From NCBI GenBank assembly GCA_002150815.3, contig NDFF03000061.1:124001-188000 (forward strand): a stretch of 64,000 nt of DNA, read 5' to 3'. The position numbers and the translations under genes were made by a program. The notes beneath the pieces are model-generated. The model saw only the letters and a list, made by a program, of their open reading frames with translations. It did not search any database and was not told the origin of the DNA. The stretch is from Grammothele lineata (Eukaryota > Basidiomycota > Agaricomycetes > Polyporales > Polyporaceae). Numbering within the stretch: position 1 is the first letter of the stretch; each line of letters begins with the position of its first letter. Shown here piece by piece: positions 11,656 to 22,731 of this stretch.

Positions 11656-14600
11656 ATGTCTACACCGCCCTTGCTAGACGAAGATGCGAATACATCACAT
11701 ACCCCCAAAGCCATCGTACACACTCGCGCGTACCAACAGGAGCTGCTGGATGAGAGTTTGCGCCGCAATATCGTCATTGCCCTTGACACCGGATCAGGCA
11801 AGACGCACATCGCAGTACTGAGGATGAAACATGAGGTGGAGCGGGATCCTCGCAAGGTGCGTTCCTTTCCCTATTCATTTGCGAAGCGCTGCTAAGTGGA
11901 CGTCGTGCGTTCATGGTGCCCTTCTTGTTGTCGTCCCTTGCACCTACAGGTGTCCTGGTTCATTGCGCCAACGGTTGCACTCGTCGAGCAGCAGAGCGAG
12001 GTTATCAAGAGTGCAATTCCAGTGTCAGTTGGCATGGTGTCAGGGGCGTCAGAGCCCAATCAGTGGAAGGATGCGCAACTCTGGCGTCGAATTTTAGCGT
12101 CTCACAAGATCATGGTGACCACGCCGCAAGTCCTCCTGGACGCACTTCATCATGTGAGTCTTCATTGCGATTTAGTCATCCGACACTTCCGTACTGCTTG
12201 GGTGGCGCGCCTGGGCTTCGTCGTACATGCGTAGATCACCGTTCAACCATCATATATGCGCTTGAGGGAGACGTGGAAGTGTGCATGAGAATGGCGGCGA
12301 ACCGTGTGTTGTCGACACCGATTTTTAGGAGGCCGAGTCGTAAATACTGACAAATAATGTTTAGGGCTACGTTATGATGGGACTCGACATAGGGTTGCTA
12401 GTATTTGACGAAGCACACCATGCTACCGGAAAACATCCTTACAACATGATCATGAAAAACCACTACTTCGATCTTCCACCACGCTCAGCCTCGAGCGACC
12501 CTAATGTGCCAGTTCGTCCAATAGTCCTGGGCCTTACTGCAAGTCCAACGTACGGTAGCAACGTGGACGCAGCTTTCAGGTGAGCCTAACTCCGTCCACA
12601 GTTTTAGACACATTCTGATGCCAAGGCCAGGGATCTGGAGAAGAATCTTGATTGCACTATACGCTCCTCTCGTAATAATCGTGAAGAGCTCGCGAAGTTC
12701 GTTCACCGACCCGAATTCAAGCACGAGATCTATACTTCGCCCGTTAACACGTGGGATGGCATCCCATCCACAAACTACCAAGCTCTAAAAGCCGCGATCG
12801 ATGTCCTCGACATCGAAAATGATCCTTTGGTGATGACTCTCCGTGCTCGCCTGGCCAAACTGCCCGCAGGAGACGATAGGCGACGAGTGGACCAGAAACT
12901 TTCCAAGGTTATTGACAAGGAGGACACGTTCACGCATCGGGGTCTCCGTGACTTTGCTCGGGCCGCCGAGGATATTTGTATCGAGTTGGGGACGTGGGCT
13001 GCGGATTGGTACGTCGCCAAAGTCATCGAGCGCGCCAAGCTTGCCGCGAATCCCTACAACAACATCATGTCGGTGTGGCAGGAGAAAGAGAAGCGCTACC
13101 TCCTGGGAATCTTGTCCCGGATCCACGTCGTACAGCCGTCTCAGAAGCCCGAGGACATCGCTGCCGCCCTCACAGACAAGGTTCGCGTTCTTGTCGACTC
13201 GCTCGTCACGGAGGAAGCTATCTTCCGCTCAATGGATGAGGACTATAGTGGGATCATCTTCGTCACACGCCGCGACACCGTCATTGTCCTCGCCGAGCTC
13301 CTTCGTCGGATTCCCCGGACGTCTCAGCTCTTCCGAGTCGGTTGTCTCCTTGGGTCGTCCAACCACTTTAAGCGGCATACCTTCCTCGACATCACGCGGA
13401 GCATGATCGACGATAGCCAAGCAGACACCCTCCGGGATTTCAAGATAGGAGACAAGAACTTGATCGTGTCCACTTCTGTCGCGGAGGAGGGCATCGACAT
13501 TCAGGCGTGCGGGAGCGTCATCCGCTTCGACGTTCCACCCAACGTCGTCTCGTGGGCACAAAGCCGAGGGCGCGCACGGAGGCGACGGAGTAGCTTCATC
13601 ATCCTATTCGAGGAGACCAGCGAGCGGGAACTCGTGAACAAGTGGGAAGAGACAGAGCGGCAGATGATGGCCGCATACAACAACCCTAGCAGGGACCTCA
13701 CGGCCATCACAGAAGAGGCGGACGAGATGGATGGATATGAAGAATTCGAGGTCATGTCTACTGGGTGAGTTTCACCCTCCCAGGGTCGCATTGTCAGACG
13801 CGCTGAACGCGTGCGATAGGGCGCTCCTCACTCTAGATTCGGCGATCCCCCATCTCAACCACTTCTGCGCCGTCATTCCCAGCGGTGGTCAGGACAGCCA
13901 CGTCCCTATCTACGAACTTGATCCTCCAGACTATGTGGAAGGATGGCATTCTCTCCCTAGCCGCGAACATACTCCGTACCAGGGCCCGTGGGCAGCATCG
14001 GTCACTCTTCCTCGAGCCCTTCCTCAGCAGTGAGTACGTATCTGATTTCAGGGCTACCGCTTCTCTGACGTCCCCTCCTAGTCTCCGTACGTTCAAGACT
14101 GACCGCATATACCTCACCAAACGGAGTGCAGAACGACACATCGCCTTCAAGGCATACGTCCAGCTTTACCATGCCGGGTTAGTCAACAATAACCTGCTTC
14201 CGCTCAGCAGCGTCATCGAGCCCGACAAGGAGGAAGATGTAAAGGCCATGCTTGCTGAGGTCGCTAAGCGCGAAGGCACGGCCCGCGTGTCCATGCAGAT
14301 AGACCCGTGGCGGCCGCGCGAACGCACATCGGAGTGGTTTGCGCACGAGCTCAGGGTACAAGGCCTGCCCACTCTACGCATTCTTACTCGCGAGCCACTA
14401 CCGACGTTCTCTCAAGACGACTTCCCGACTCTGTTTGTCCCCGGACGGCGCGAACTATCGATGTCCATCGGCCCCACGTCGACCACGCCTGTGTCTGAGG
14501 ATGAAGTGCAGCGTGCGCAGCGTTGGACGTTGCGTCTCTTCGTCCGGATCTACGGCTCTCGCATGGATCGTGATAAGGACGATTTCTCCTACCTGTTCAT

Positions 14601-16680
14601 TCCGGCAACAGAGTTGGTCGACGACGAGTGGGAAGCGCGAAGGCGGTGGATGGAAGGCCGGTACGAGCGTGGAGAGGCTCTTCCCGGAGAGACGGCCTTT
14701 ATGGCGAACGCCGCGCTATTCGGAGAGGAGTTTGGGCACCCGTCTGACCTCGCGCTCGTCAGGGGCATGAGGAAGTTCGACAAGCCCCTGCGGCTGCTGC
14801 GGTGGCGACATGATCCTCTCTCGGCCGAGGAAGAGGCGACGTTCCGCGAAGAGTACAAGGACTTCCCTGATCTGGAGATCGTGTACCCCCTCATGGTCGT
14901 TCGCGCCCTGCCCAGGCGGCGCAACTTCCTCATTCCCTTCTCCGAGGAGAGCACCGACCGGAGGATTGCCCCACCGGCGGACGAGATCCCCTTCCACCTT
15001 CACCCTCATCATACCCTCGTCGAGCTTGCCTCCCCTGAGGAGGTCCACTACTCTTTGCTGCTCCCGTCAATCCTCCGGTGGCTCGCGATGGCGTTGACGG
15101 TCTCCGACCTGCGCGCAGGTCTCCTCGCGCCGTCGCCTGTCACCAGCGTCCCTCTTCCTGTCCTGATCACGGCGACGACTGCGCCGGCTGCTCAGGAGCA
15201 GTTCAACTACCAACGGCTGGAGACGCTTGGCGACACGGTGCTCAAGTTCATTGTCAGCAACCAGCTGTACGCAGAATACCCCCTCTGGCACGAGGGCTAC
15301 CTGAGTAGGAAGAAGGACCACACGGTCGCGAATTCTAGCCTTGCAAGGGCAGCTGTTACGAAGGGCCTGTATAAGTGGATCATCCGCGATCGGTTCGTGC
15401 CGCGAAAGTGGAAGCCGCACTATATCTCCTCCATCACGTCGCCACTAGAAATTGAGGAAGAACCTGCCCCAGCCAGCGGAGACAAGGATACTAAGGGGAA
15501 GGACAAGAAGAAGAAGGCGGAGGACCTCTCCACGAAGATGCTCGCAGACGTCGTCGAGTCCCTCATCGGCGCCGCATACGAGCACGGTGGATTCGACACA
15601 GCCATCGATTGCGTCGAGCGGTTCGGGCTGGGGATCTCGTGGAAGAAGCTGCCTGCGCGTATCGAGGCGATGCACAGCGTGGAGGACTTGCTCGAGCTCC
15701 CGGAGCAGCTCATGCTCGTAGAGCAGATGATCGACTACGAGTTCGAACGCCGCACTTTCCTTGTCCAAGCCCTCACGCATGCAAGCTACCAGGGCGACTC
15801 AGCCGCGATGTCCCTCGAGCGGCTCGAGTTCCTCGGCGACTCTGCGCTTGACATGATCGTCGTGGACTACCTCTATCACGCCGCCGGCAAGAACTACTCC
15901 CCCGGGTACATGCACATCAAGAAGGAATCCGTCGTAAACTCCCACATCCTCGCATATATCTGCCTCAACACTTTCATTACCGTCGAGTCCACGATGCCGA
16001 CATGGTCTCCCACGACAGGCCTGGCAGAAGTCGACGACACGCAACGCGTGCACCTCTGGCAATGTTTGCTGCACTCCAGCCACCGCGTGCTCGAGGACCA
16101 GAACCTGACTTTCCTCCGGTACCAGAAGCGCGGGGCGGCGATTGCGCATGCGCTCGAGCACGACGCTATCTACCCATGGGCGGCGCTGACGGGCCTGCAA
16201 GCTCCGAAGTTCCTGAGCGACATGGTAGAGAGCATCCTCGGCGCGGTATACATAGACTCGCACGGCTCGCTCGATGCTGTGCGGCACGTTTTGCGGCAGC
16301 TCGGGCTGCTGCGCGTGCTTGAGCGCGTCGTGCACGACGACGTGGACGTGCTCCACCCGGTGTCGCGGCTCGAGATCTGGGCAGCGAAGCAGAAGCCGCC
16401 ACGGGAGCTGGAGTGGGTCGTACGCAAGGAGAAGGGCAACGTGAGCTGCGAGATCCTCGCAGACGGTGAAAGGCTTGCGCGCGTCGAGGAGTCGTACAGG
16501 AGCAAGGTTAGCCAGGATGAGGTGCGGTTCCGGGCGGCGGAGGAGGCGAACGCGAAAGTGCACGCGCAGAGCGTGAGCATTGACGACGCAGCGCTTGCAG
16601 AGGAGACGCACGGGGAGCGAGAGGAGATGAAGGTCGACGAACCCGAGCATGATGGGGAGGTCGAGTCCATGAGGGAGTGA
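11656..16680 (+). CDS. Dicer-like endoribonuclease
   Basis: Six exons: 11656-11856, 11950-12153, 12365-12579, 12631-13764, 13820-14029, 14082-16680; 1520 residues. Order of domains: DExD/H helicase with Walker A TGSGKT (~45-50) and DEAH box (~150-153); helicase C-terminal half with SVAEEGIDI (~489-497) and QSRGRAR (~517-523); Dicer dimerisation domain (DUF283) at roughly 585-660; a long linker; RNase IIIa with QRLETLGD (~1030) and DVVESLIGAAY (~1143); RNase IIIb with ERLEFLGD (~1235) and DMVESILGAVY (~1368). Both RNase III domains keep their acidic residues, so the enzyme should cut double-stranded RNA into small RNAs for silencing. No PAZ domain is obvious, as in many fungal Dicers. The C-terminus carries a weak dsRNA-binding-like segment and an acidic tail. 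It acts in the cytosol or nucleus with Argonaute; none is in this window. Confidence 0.95.
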
Positions 16681-17900
16681 ATCTCGCGGTAAAGACCGCG
16701 TCAGCCGTCGCTCGGATAAATCGCGTTTGTCATTCATTACTGAGTTGGGGGCTTCGACTACGTGACGCGAACGTAGCGAAGGTAAGCGTACGTACATGAT
16801 CGGATTCTTGGCCTCATCTACGGTAATGGTATCTTGAAGTGTGAATTGATTGATCAAAAATCCCTGGCTCGAGAACGGCAACAACAAGCTGGGGGACACC
16901 GCGATGGTGAGGTGTGCCTCTGTGGGCCCAAAGAAACGGGCTGTTACTGCGACGGCTTCCGTTTTAGGAGAGCCAGTGGTAAGCATGACGCATAGATGGT
17001 TGAAAAGGGCGACATTGCGCTTATGTTTGCGAGTGGCTGCATGGCCGTGGAAGGGGTCATCGAGAGGAACATTGGTGAGAAGAATGGAGGGGATTTGGAT
17101 AAGGGGGACAGAGGCTAGTTGCGTCGAGGAGAACATGCAGCCGGGGGGATGAGGAGCTTGAGGACGAGTCTAAGTGCTGGGTTCGGGGCGGGTCCAGCAA
17201 ACACAATCAGCCGCCTGTATATAAGAACGCGCTGACAAGAACACCGGGTACTGAGTACAAGTCTGGCAAGAATTTCAGCTGAACACGACCCGAGGGGTTT
17301 TGGTGTGTCGGATGGCGACTCACTGTCATCATGGTGACTCGGATGCTACGGGGCGGGCGCTCTCCGTCCGAGCCTTCGGGCGAGGCGCCTCCCGGGTCCT
17401 CAATACCTCCCTGGAAGAAACCTCTCTTGAGTGGTCGACTCCTGGTCTCGCAGAGATCTCTTCTACTTTTGGAGCGTCCTGTGTTGAACGTTTCCTGCTG
17501 ATGTTCGATGAGGGCTTGTAACAGCAACCGGGCATTGGCAGAAGCACCAGGATAGCGCCTACTACGCTCGGGCCAAGTCGAGAGAGATAAGATAACCGGG
17601 CGAAGGCGTGTGTTGTACGATGAGTTCAGTTCCATGCTGCAAAGGGTACCGATTCTCAACCGATTCCCAAGTAGAATGGATTCCGAAACGTGGCTATGAA
17701 CCGTTAATATTATGTTTGCAGCGGCCGAACGTTGGACGGGACCCGTGCCGATGGCCCGAAACCGTCAGGTGAGATAGGGTAATAATCCAACGCTGATCGT
17801 ACTCCCCTCCGTCCTTCCGGCCTGCCTCGCTGATAGTGCGTGTGCAGGGCGCGCGGCCGCCTTATAACGCCTTCGCCCCTGCCCTTGGTTGTTATCCACC
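16681..17900. other. Intergenic region
   Basis: About 1.2 kb between two plus-strand genes. Frames of up to 150 codons on minus (17207-17659) lack motifs and were not accepted. The last 200 bases should hold the URC1 promoter. Confidence 0.5.
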
Positions 17901-19938
17901 ATGTCGACCTCCGACGCTGTCCTCACCCAGATCCTCACACAACTTCAAGCGCTCCAGGTCTCCCAACAGACCCTCCAAGCCAAGGTGTGTCCTGCTTGAG
18001 CCACCCGTCCTCGACCAACGACCACGATGGGTGGGTGCTTACGGTCGAGTGTAGGTAGACTCGCTCGGGGCGTCGCGTGCGTCGACAAGCCCCCCTTCAT
18101 CACCCGGGTACAATGTCACGCCCATCCCGAGCATCGGCCAGGCCGACACGATGATCTCCAACGAGGCTGCTGCCTCGTCTCTTCCAGGGGCGGGCATCAT
18201 CACGTCTGCGTCACCACCCTCGTCTGAGAGCGCACTGAGCGACAAGGAGCGGGAGAAATTGTTGTACCCCGGAAGAGTGTTGCTCACGAGTAAGTCCTCT
18301 GCGTTCATGAGCCACCGCGAGCTACCCCCTCATCCCACCTCCGTTCTTGCCCCGCCGTGCGCGCTCGTCTCCCCTAGCCTACCCCGACCAGCACGGTATC
18401 AAGCCCTACCCGTTGCAATGGGGCGCGTCCGACCCCTCTGTGCGTGGACCCGTGATCTGCTCGCGCCTCCCTTCGTCCATCAAGCAGCGAAACGCCATCG
18501 GCGCGCACTCGGGCTCGTACTCGATCTACCGCGCGCTCGCCATCGCGATGGGTACCCTCAACCCGACGCACAAGCCTGACTACACCAAGACGGAGCCTGC
18601 GGTGCCCGTCCCGCCGCAGCCAGCATGGTCCGATCCGAGCAAGATCGTCTCCTTTGACCCGTGGGGTCACCTTGTCCCGCAAGTGTACAAGAAAGAGCTC
18701 GAGGAGCTCGGGCTGGACGTCCGCCCGAGCATCGCCGTCACGCGCGCGCACATGAAGCTGTCCGAGATCGATGAGGCTACGCGTAAGGGTAACCTGACCA
18801 TCGACGGGAAGATCCTCCTGAAGAGCGCCCCGCTCGTCAACGCGGACGGCACGCAGAGCGACGCGGACCCCGGCGTGGAGATCAGCATCAGCAAGGCGGC
18901 GGTCGAGCCCGTCTGGTATCTGCCTGGCGTTGCGGAACGGTTTGGCATGTGAGTGGCACGATGCTCTCGGGTGGTGTGATTTGCTGAGTAGTTGCCGTTA
19001 AGCTCCGAGGGCTTGCTCCGCCGCGCGCTGTTTGAGGACACGGGAGGAATGTACCCCGAGCTCGTCACGCGGCCAGACATCAAAGTCTTCCTGCCGCCCA
19101 TTGGTAACCTGACTGCATACATCTGTACGTCTTGATGCGTGCCGGTCCAGCATGCTTGTGGCTGACGTACGCAACAGTCGGCAACCCTGCATACCTCTCG
19201 GATGAGACGAAGGAGCTCACCCTACGCGTCCACGATGAATGTATGCGCCTCTCCTATTCAGGTTTTTCGGTCACTCTGACCTCGTCGACATTCTCACAGG
19301 CAACGGTTCGGACGTATTCGGCTCGGACATCTGCACGTGCAAGCCATACCTCATCTACGCGATCGAAGAGTGCATCCGCGGCGCGCAACGGGGCGGCGTC
19401 GGCCTCGTCGTCTACTTCCGCGAGGAGGGCCGCGCGCTGGGCGAGGTGACCAAGTACCTCGTTTACAACCTCCGCAAGCGCGGCGGCGACTCGGCGGACA
19501 AGTACTTCAAGGCGACGGAGCTCATCGCGGGCGTCAAGGACATGCGCTTCCAGGCGCTCATGCCCGACGTCCTCCACTGGCTCGGGATCAAGAAGATCGA
19601 CAATATGGTCTCGATGAGCGACATGTGAGTCCTGTCGTGCTCTACATCGTTTGAGGCAAGCGGCTGATGGAACCCGATTGTTAGGAAATACAACGCTATC
19701 GTTCAGTCTGGCATCCCCATCATCAGGCGCTACGACATTCCTGGTACGTTCAAACGAACCTCTAGGTATCCTCGAGGCTGACACACACTGCCACGCTGCA
19801 GACTACCTCCTCCCGCCCGACTCGCGCGTCGAGATCGACGCGAAGATCGCCGCGGGCTACTTCACGAGCGGGAAGCAGATCACCGAGGCTGATCTCATCA
19901 AGACCGTTGGCAGGACGTGGGAGGAGACCGAGCACTGA
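17901..19938 (+). CDS. URC1: GTP cyclohydrolase II-like uracil catabolism protein Urc1
   Basis: Eight exons: 17901-17984, 18055-18289, 18378-18948, 19003-19124, 19178-19240, 19300-19624, 19685-19743, 19802-19938; 531 residues. The N-terminal half matches the extra domain of fungal Urc1 proteins. The C-terminal half is a GTP cyclohydrolase II domain. Cys359, Cys370 and Cys372 in HDEC..SDICTC have the same spacing as the zinc ligands of bacterial RibA, and YFREEGRALGEV corresponds to the conserved phosphate/GTP-binding segment. In yeasts Urc1 is needed for the URC route of uracil degradation; it is distinct from the riboflavin enzyme, whose proteins are much shorter. The chemical role of Urc1 is still debated. 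The first exons are Ser/Thr-rich with a short Gln-rich helix and are probably a flexible leader. It is convergent with the next gene. Confidence 0.88.
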
Positions 19939-20558
19939 GCTGCACCACCGGTATTCGCAGAGGAGGAAGGGATCGTTGGACCCCCGGAAGAGTAATCAAA
20001 TCAAGTACTTAGTGTGTAACCATACCATCGTCGTACTGTAATCCCGATTATACGCCCAGACTGATGACGAAACGCCCTCGAAGAGTCGAGATGGGCAGAA
20101 AGCCGCTGTCTGTCGGGCACACGTCAAACGTATGGAACAGGCATCAAAGTTCGCAAATAATGTCTCTATCGATACACGCAGAATGGATACACAACCGGGC
20201 ATAAGTAGTGATAGATAGAAAGGAGCGTGCGTGTGCAAGTTGGATGCGAAAGTCCTGCGAGGGGCGGTCGGGATGCGGGTAATGCTAAAGGAGTGGTGGT
20301 GTCGCAGAGGGTGGAGAGAGAAAGGGGAAGGAAGTCGCGACGCACGGCGTGCGAATATATGCTAACAAATAATCTAAGTACGGAGATGGGTGTCGCAGAG
20401 GGAACGTGGGTACGGGAAAGTTCGTGACATCGCAAAGGAGCAACAGAGACGAGAAGATGGAGGGGTCGCGGAGAAAGGAGGAATCTAGGTAAGGAGTAGA
20501 GAGGAACTGGGACGAGAAACGCCACGCCACTCGCTTCACGCCGTGTGGCGTGGTACGC
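19939..20558. other. Convergent intergenic region
   Basis: 3' regions of URC1 and the downstream minus-strand gene. No gene seen. Confidence 0.5.
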
Positions 20559-21863
20559 TCAGCCCCTGTAGTACTCGGACTGGCGCGCGGCCCACGTCCC
20601 CTGCAGGTCGACGTCCGTGAAGGACCGTGAGCGCGGGCGCGGCCGACGCACGCGAGAATCGTACCCCGGGCGCGCCATGTGCGCGTGCACGTGCCGGTTG
20701 TCCAACGCAGGGTACCGCGAGTCTGGCACGACGGGCGCATGTGGCTGGGGCGGGGCCACGGAGTATTGCAAGGGAGAGGGTGCGGCCACGGCGTGGTGGC
20801 GAGGGTTGTGGTAGTGCCCAGCTGAGGAGTGAGCGTGGGCCGCGTGGTGTGGTGACGAGGCGCCGGCATGAGCGTAGTGCCGGGAGGACGACCGCGATGA
20901 GGACGCGGTGCGCGGGCGAGCGTAGGCCGTGTAGTCGAAGGTCTGCGCGCGCGAGGGCACGGGGCGGGGCACGCCTGAGCGACTGCGGGTGGACGCCGCA
21001 ATCTCGTCTAGAACAGGAGGGTAGTCTTTGCCGTTCGGGTAGACCGCGTTGACGAAGGTGGGGGTGGTAGGGGCGAAAGCCTTCGATGGGTCACTCATGC
21101 TCGGCAGGCCGTGCAGGAGGCTGGCTGTGGACATGCCCGTGGGCGCGTGGGGGTACGTGGGGACGGGCGCGTGGAGTTTGCGGCCCTGCGAGTCGAAGAC
21201 GTAGTAGCTGCCCGGCGGAGCGGTGGCGGACGCGCTCGCCATAAAAGAGAGAGGGTCATGCGTCGGGGCACCGGATGGGCTAGAACCACCGCCGTACCAC
21301 TCCGAGTCGTCGTCACGTCCGCCCCTGGACCTTATGGTGCGCTCGCGCTCCAGCCTGAAGTCATCGTAGGATTCCGGAAGATCCTTCAGTTGAAGAGCGG
21401 TGGCGGGTGTGCTGCCAGGTGATTGGTCGGGTAGAACGTACTTCTTCCTTCGAGATGTGGCGACCTCTTCGTATTGCGGAGGAGGGGTCATCCACTGATG
21501 AGGAGGGCTGCAGGTGCGCACCGACGGCGGCTTGGAGCCGTTCCTCTTCAGCGAATAATCGTCCCCAAGGCCAGCCTTGTCATCTCCTTTGCCCTGAAGA
21601 GCTCGCTTGCGCGCCCACATGGAATGGTGGCCTGTGTAGGCGGTACCTCCGGAGTGCAGGTCATTCGGCATCGCATTGGATTCTGTATGGCACCTCGAGC
21701 TGTTGTGGGCCTGGACATCCGCATGGAGAGACGCAAACTGGCACGTAGGACAAGGGACGAGAGAGTAAAATCCTTGCTTGGGGTTTCGGGAACATTCTTT
21801 GCAGTGTTTCTTCAAGTCAACGGTTGATTTTGAGCGGATGAGCTTCCTCAATATACCCGCCAT
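20559..21863 (-). CDS. Hypothetical protein with N-terminal CxxC motifs
   Basis: Single open exon of 434 residues. I do not recognise the family. The first ~60 residues have pairs of cysteines (HCKEC, then PCPTC, with a later RCHTE), which could bind zinc as a small ribbon. The remainder is rich in Ser, Pro, His, Tyr and Arg and looks disordered, with several SRSRS and PPPQYEE stretches that suit phosphorylation or WW/SH3-type contacts. The C-terminus (residues ending WAARQSEYYRG) looks conserved-like rather than random. The frame is open a further 28 codons upstream, but the ATG before AGILRKLIRSKST gives a basic, structured start. It is divergent from the Kre33/NAT10 gene. Single-exon structure is unusual among its neighbours. 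Confidence 0.65.
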   Translation of the reverse strand: MAGILRKLIRSKSTVDLKKHCKECSRNPKQGFYSLVPCPTCQFASLHADVQAHNSSRCHTESNAMPNDLHSGGTAYTGHHSMWARKRALQGKGDDKAGLGDDYSLKRNGSKPPSVRTCSPPHQWMTPPPQYEEVATSRRKKYVLPDQSPGSTPATALQLKDLPESYDDFRLERERTIRSRGGRDDDSEWYGGGSSPSGAPTHDPLSFMASASATAPPGSYYVFDSQGRKLHAPVPTYPHAPTGMSTASLLHGLPSMSDPSKAFAPTTPTFVNAVYPNGKDYPPVLDEIAASTRSRSGVPRPVPSRAQTFDYTAYARPRTASSSRSSSRHYAHAGASSPHHAAHAHSSAGHYHNPRHHAVAAPSPLQYSVAPPQPHAPVVPDSRYPALDNRHVHAHMARPGYDSRVRRPRPRSRSFTDVDLQGTWAARQSEYYRG

Positions 21864-22731
21864 GGCGGGAGAGTAGAAGCCCAGAGGAGAGGGAGGAGGA
21901 CGAAATGGGAGGAGGCCACGACTCGTGGGAGGGATGGTGGGCGACATGACCGAGAGGCGTCCATTTAAGCTGGGTGAGCCACCCGGGACAAAGCGCGAGA
22001 TGGTGTGGCGGACGAGGGACTAAAGCGATCGACAGATAGTCGGACATCCAGGCACCAGAGACCCAAAACGTTTGAGGGCGGGGCAGGATAATGTTTAGTA
22101 GCCGTCAGGAGCCACTGAAGGGACCCATTGTGTGCTTCAAGAGGGTGTAGATGCATTCATGAATATCCTGTGTATATTGTCCTGAGCGTCGTCCAGAGCT
22201 GAAGGAAGCATGCTCTTACTCCGAGGAGCCCCAAAAGAGAAGGAGGTGTGTATCTGTGAGAAACGCCAGACATGACCGAGTCAGGCCTCGAGACCACAGA
22301 AGGCTTGGGCCTGGGGCTTTGGTTGGATGAATTGACCAAACCTACAATCATTATCGCTAGAACGCCTCATCCATATATCCGTATAGAAGCCTGGATTCTT
22401 GGAGGCCCATGCATCCGTGTGCCGTGTATACGCTAGCCAAGATGGGAGAACGGAGGTGAGCTGGCCAGCGTTGAACGCCACAAATGCCACACCGTGGCCC
22501 CGCACTCCGGGGCCGTGGATAGGCGCCTCGGATCGAGCACGTGGTCGCGCCGCAACTTTTTGCTCGACTGCGTTCCTGCACGGTCCGCGGTGAATTGCAG
22601 TCCTTTCCTCTCGCCCTTCCCGCTCTCTCCTCTGGGGCTTCCGTTGTACCGCCGGTCTTGCTGTCTATTGCTCTGCTTTCTGCTATATCTTTATTGGCGT
22701 CAAGAGATCTCCTATTCATTCATCGCTCTTC
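21864..22731. promoter_or_regulatory. Divergent intergenic/promoter region
   Basis: 868 bp between a minus-strand and a plus-strand start. A C/T-rich tract (about 22600-22720) lies directly before the Kre33/NAT10 start, typical of strongly expressed fungal genes. No coding content recognised. Confidence 0.4.

Noticed and set aside
15799..17136. A 445-codon open frame on minus, opposite the 3' part of the Dicer gene
   Set aside because: It is a mirror of C-ending codons in GC-rich coding DNA; its translation is Arg/Leu/Val-rich with no family signal, while the plus strand encodes clear RNase III domains.
17207..17659. A 150-codon minus-strand frame between Dicer and URC1
   Set aside because: No recognisable domain and no conserved-like segment.
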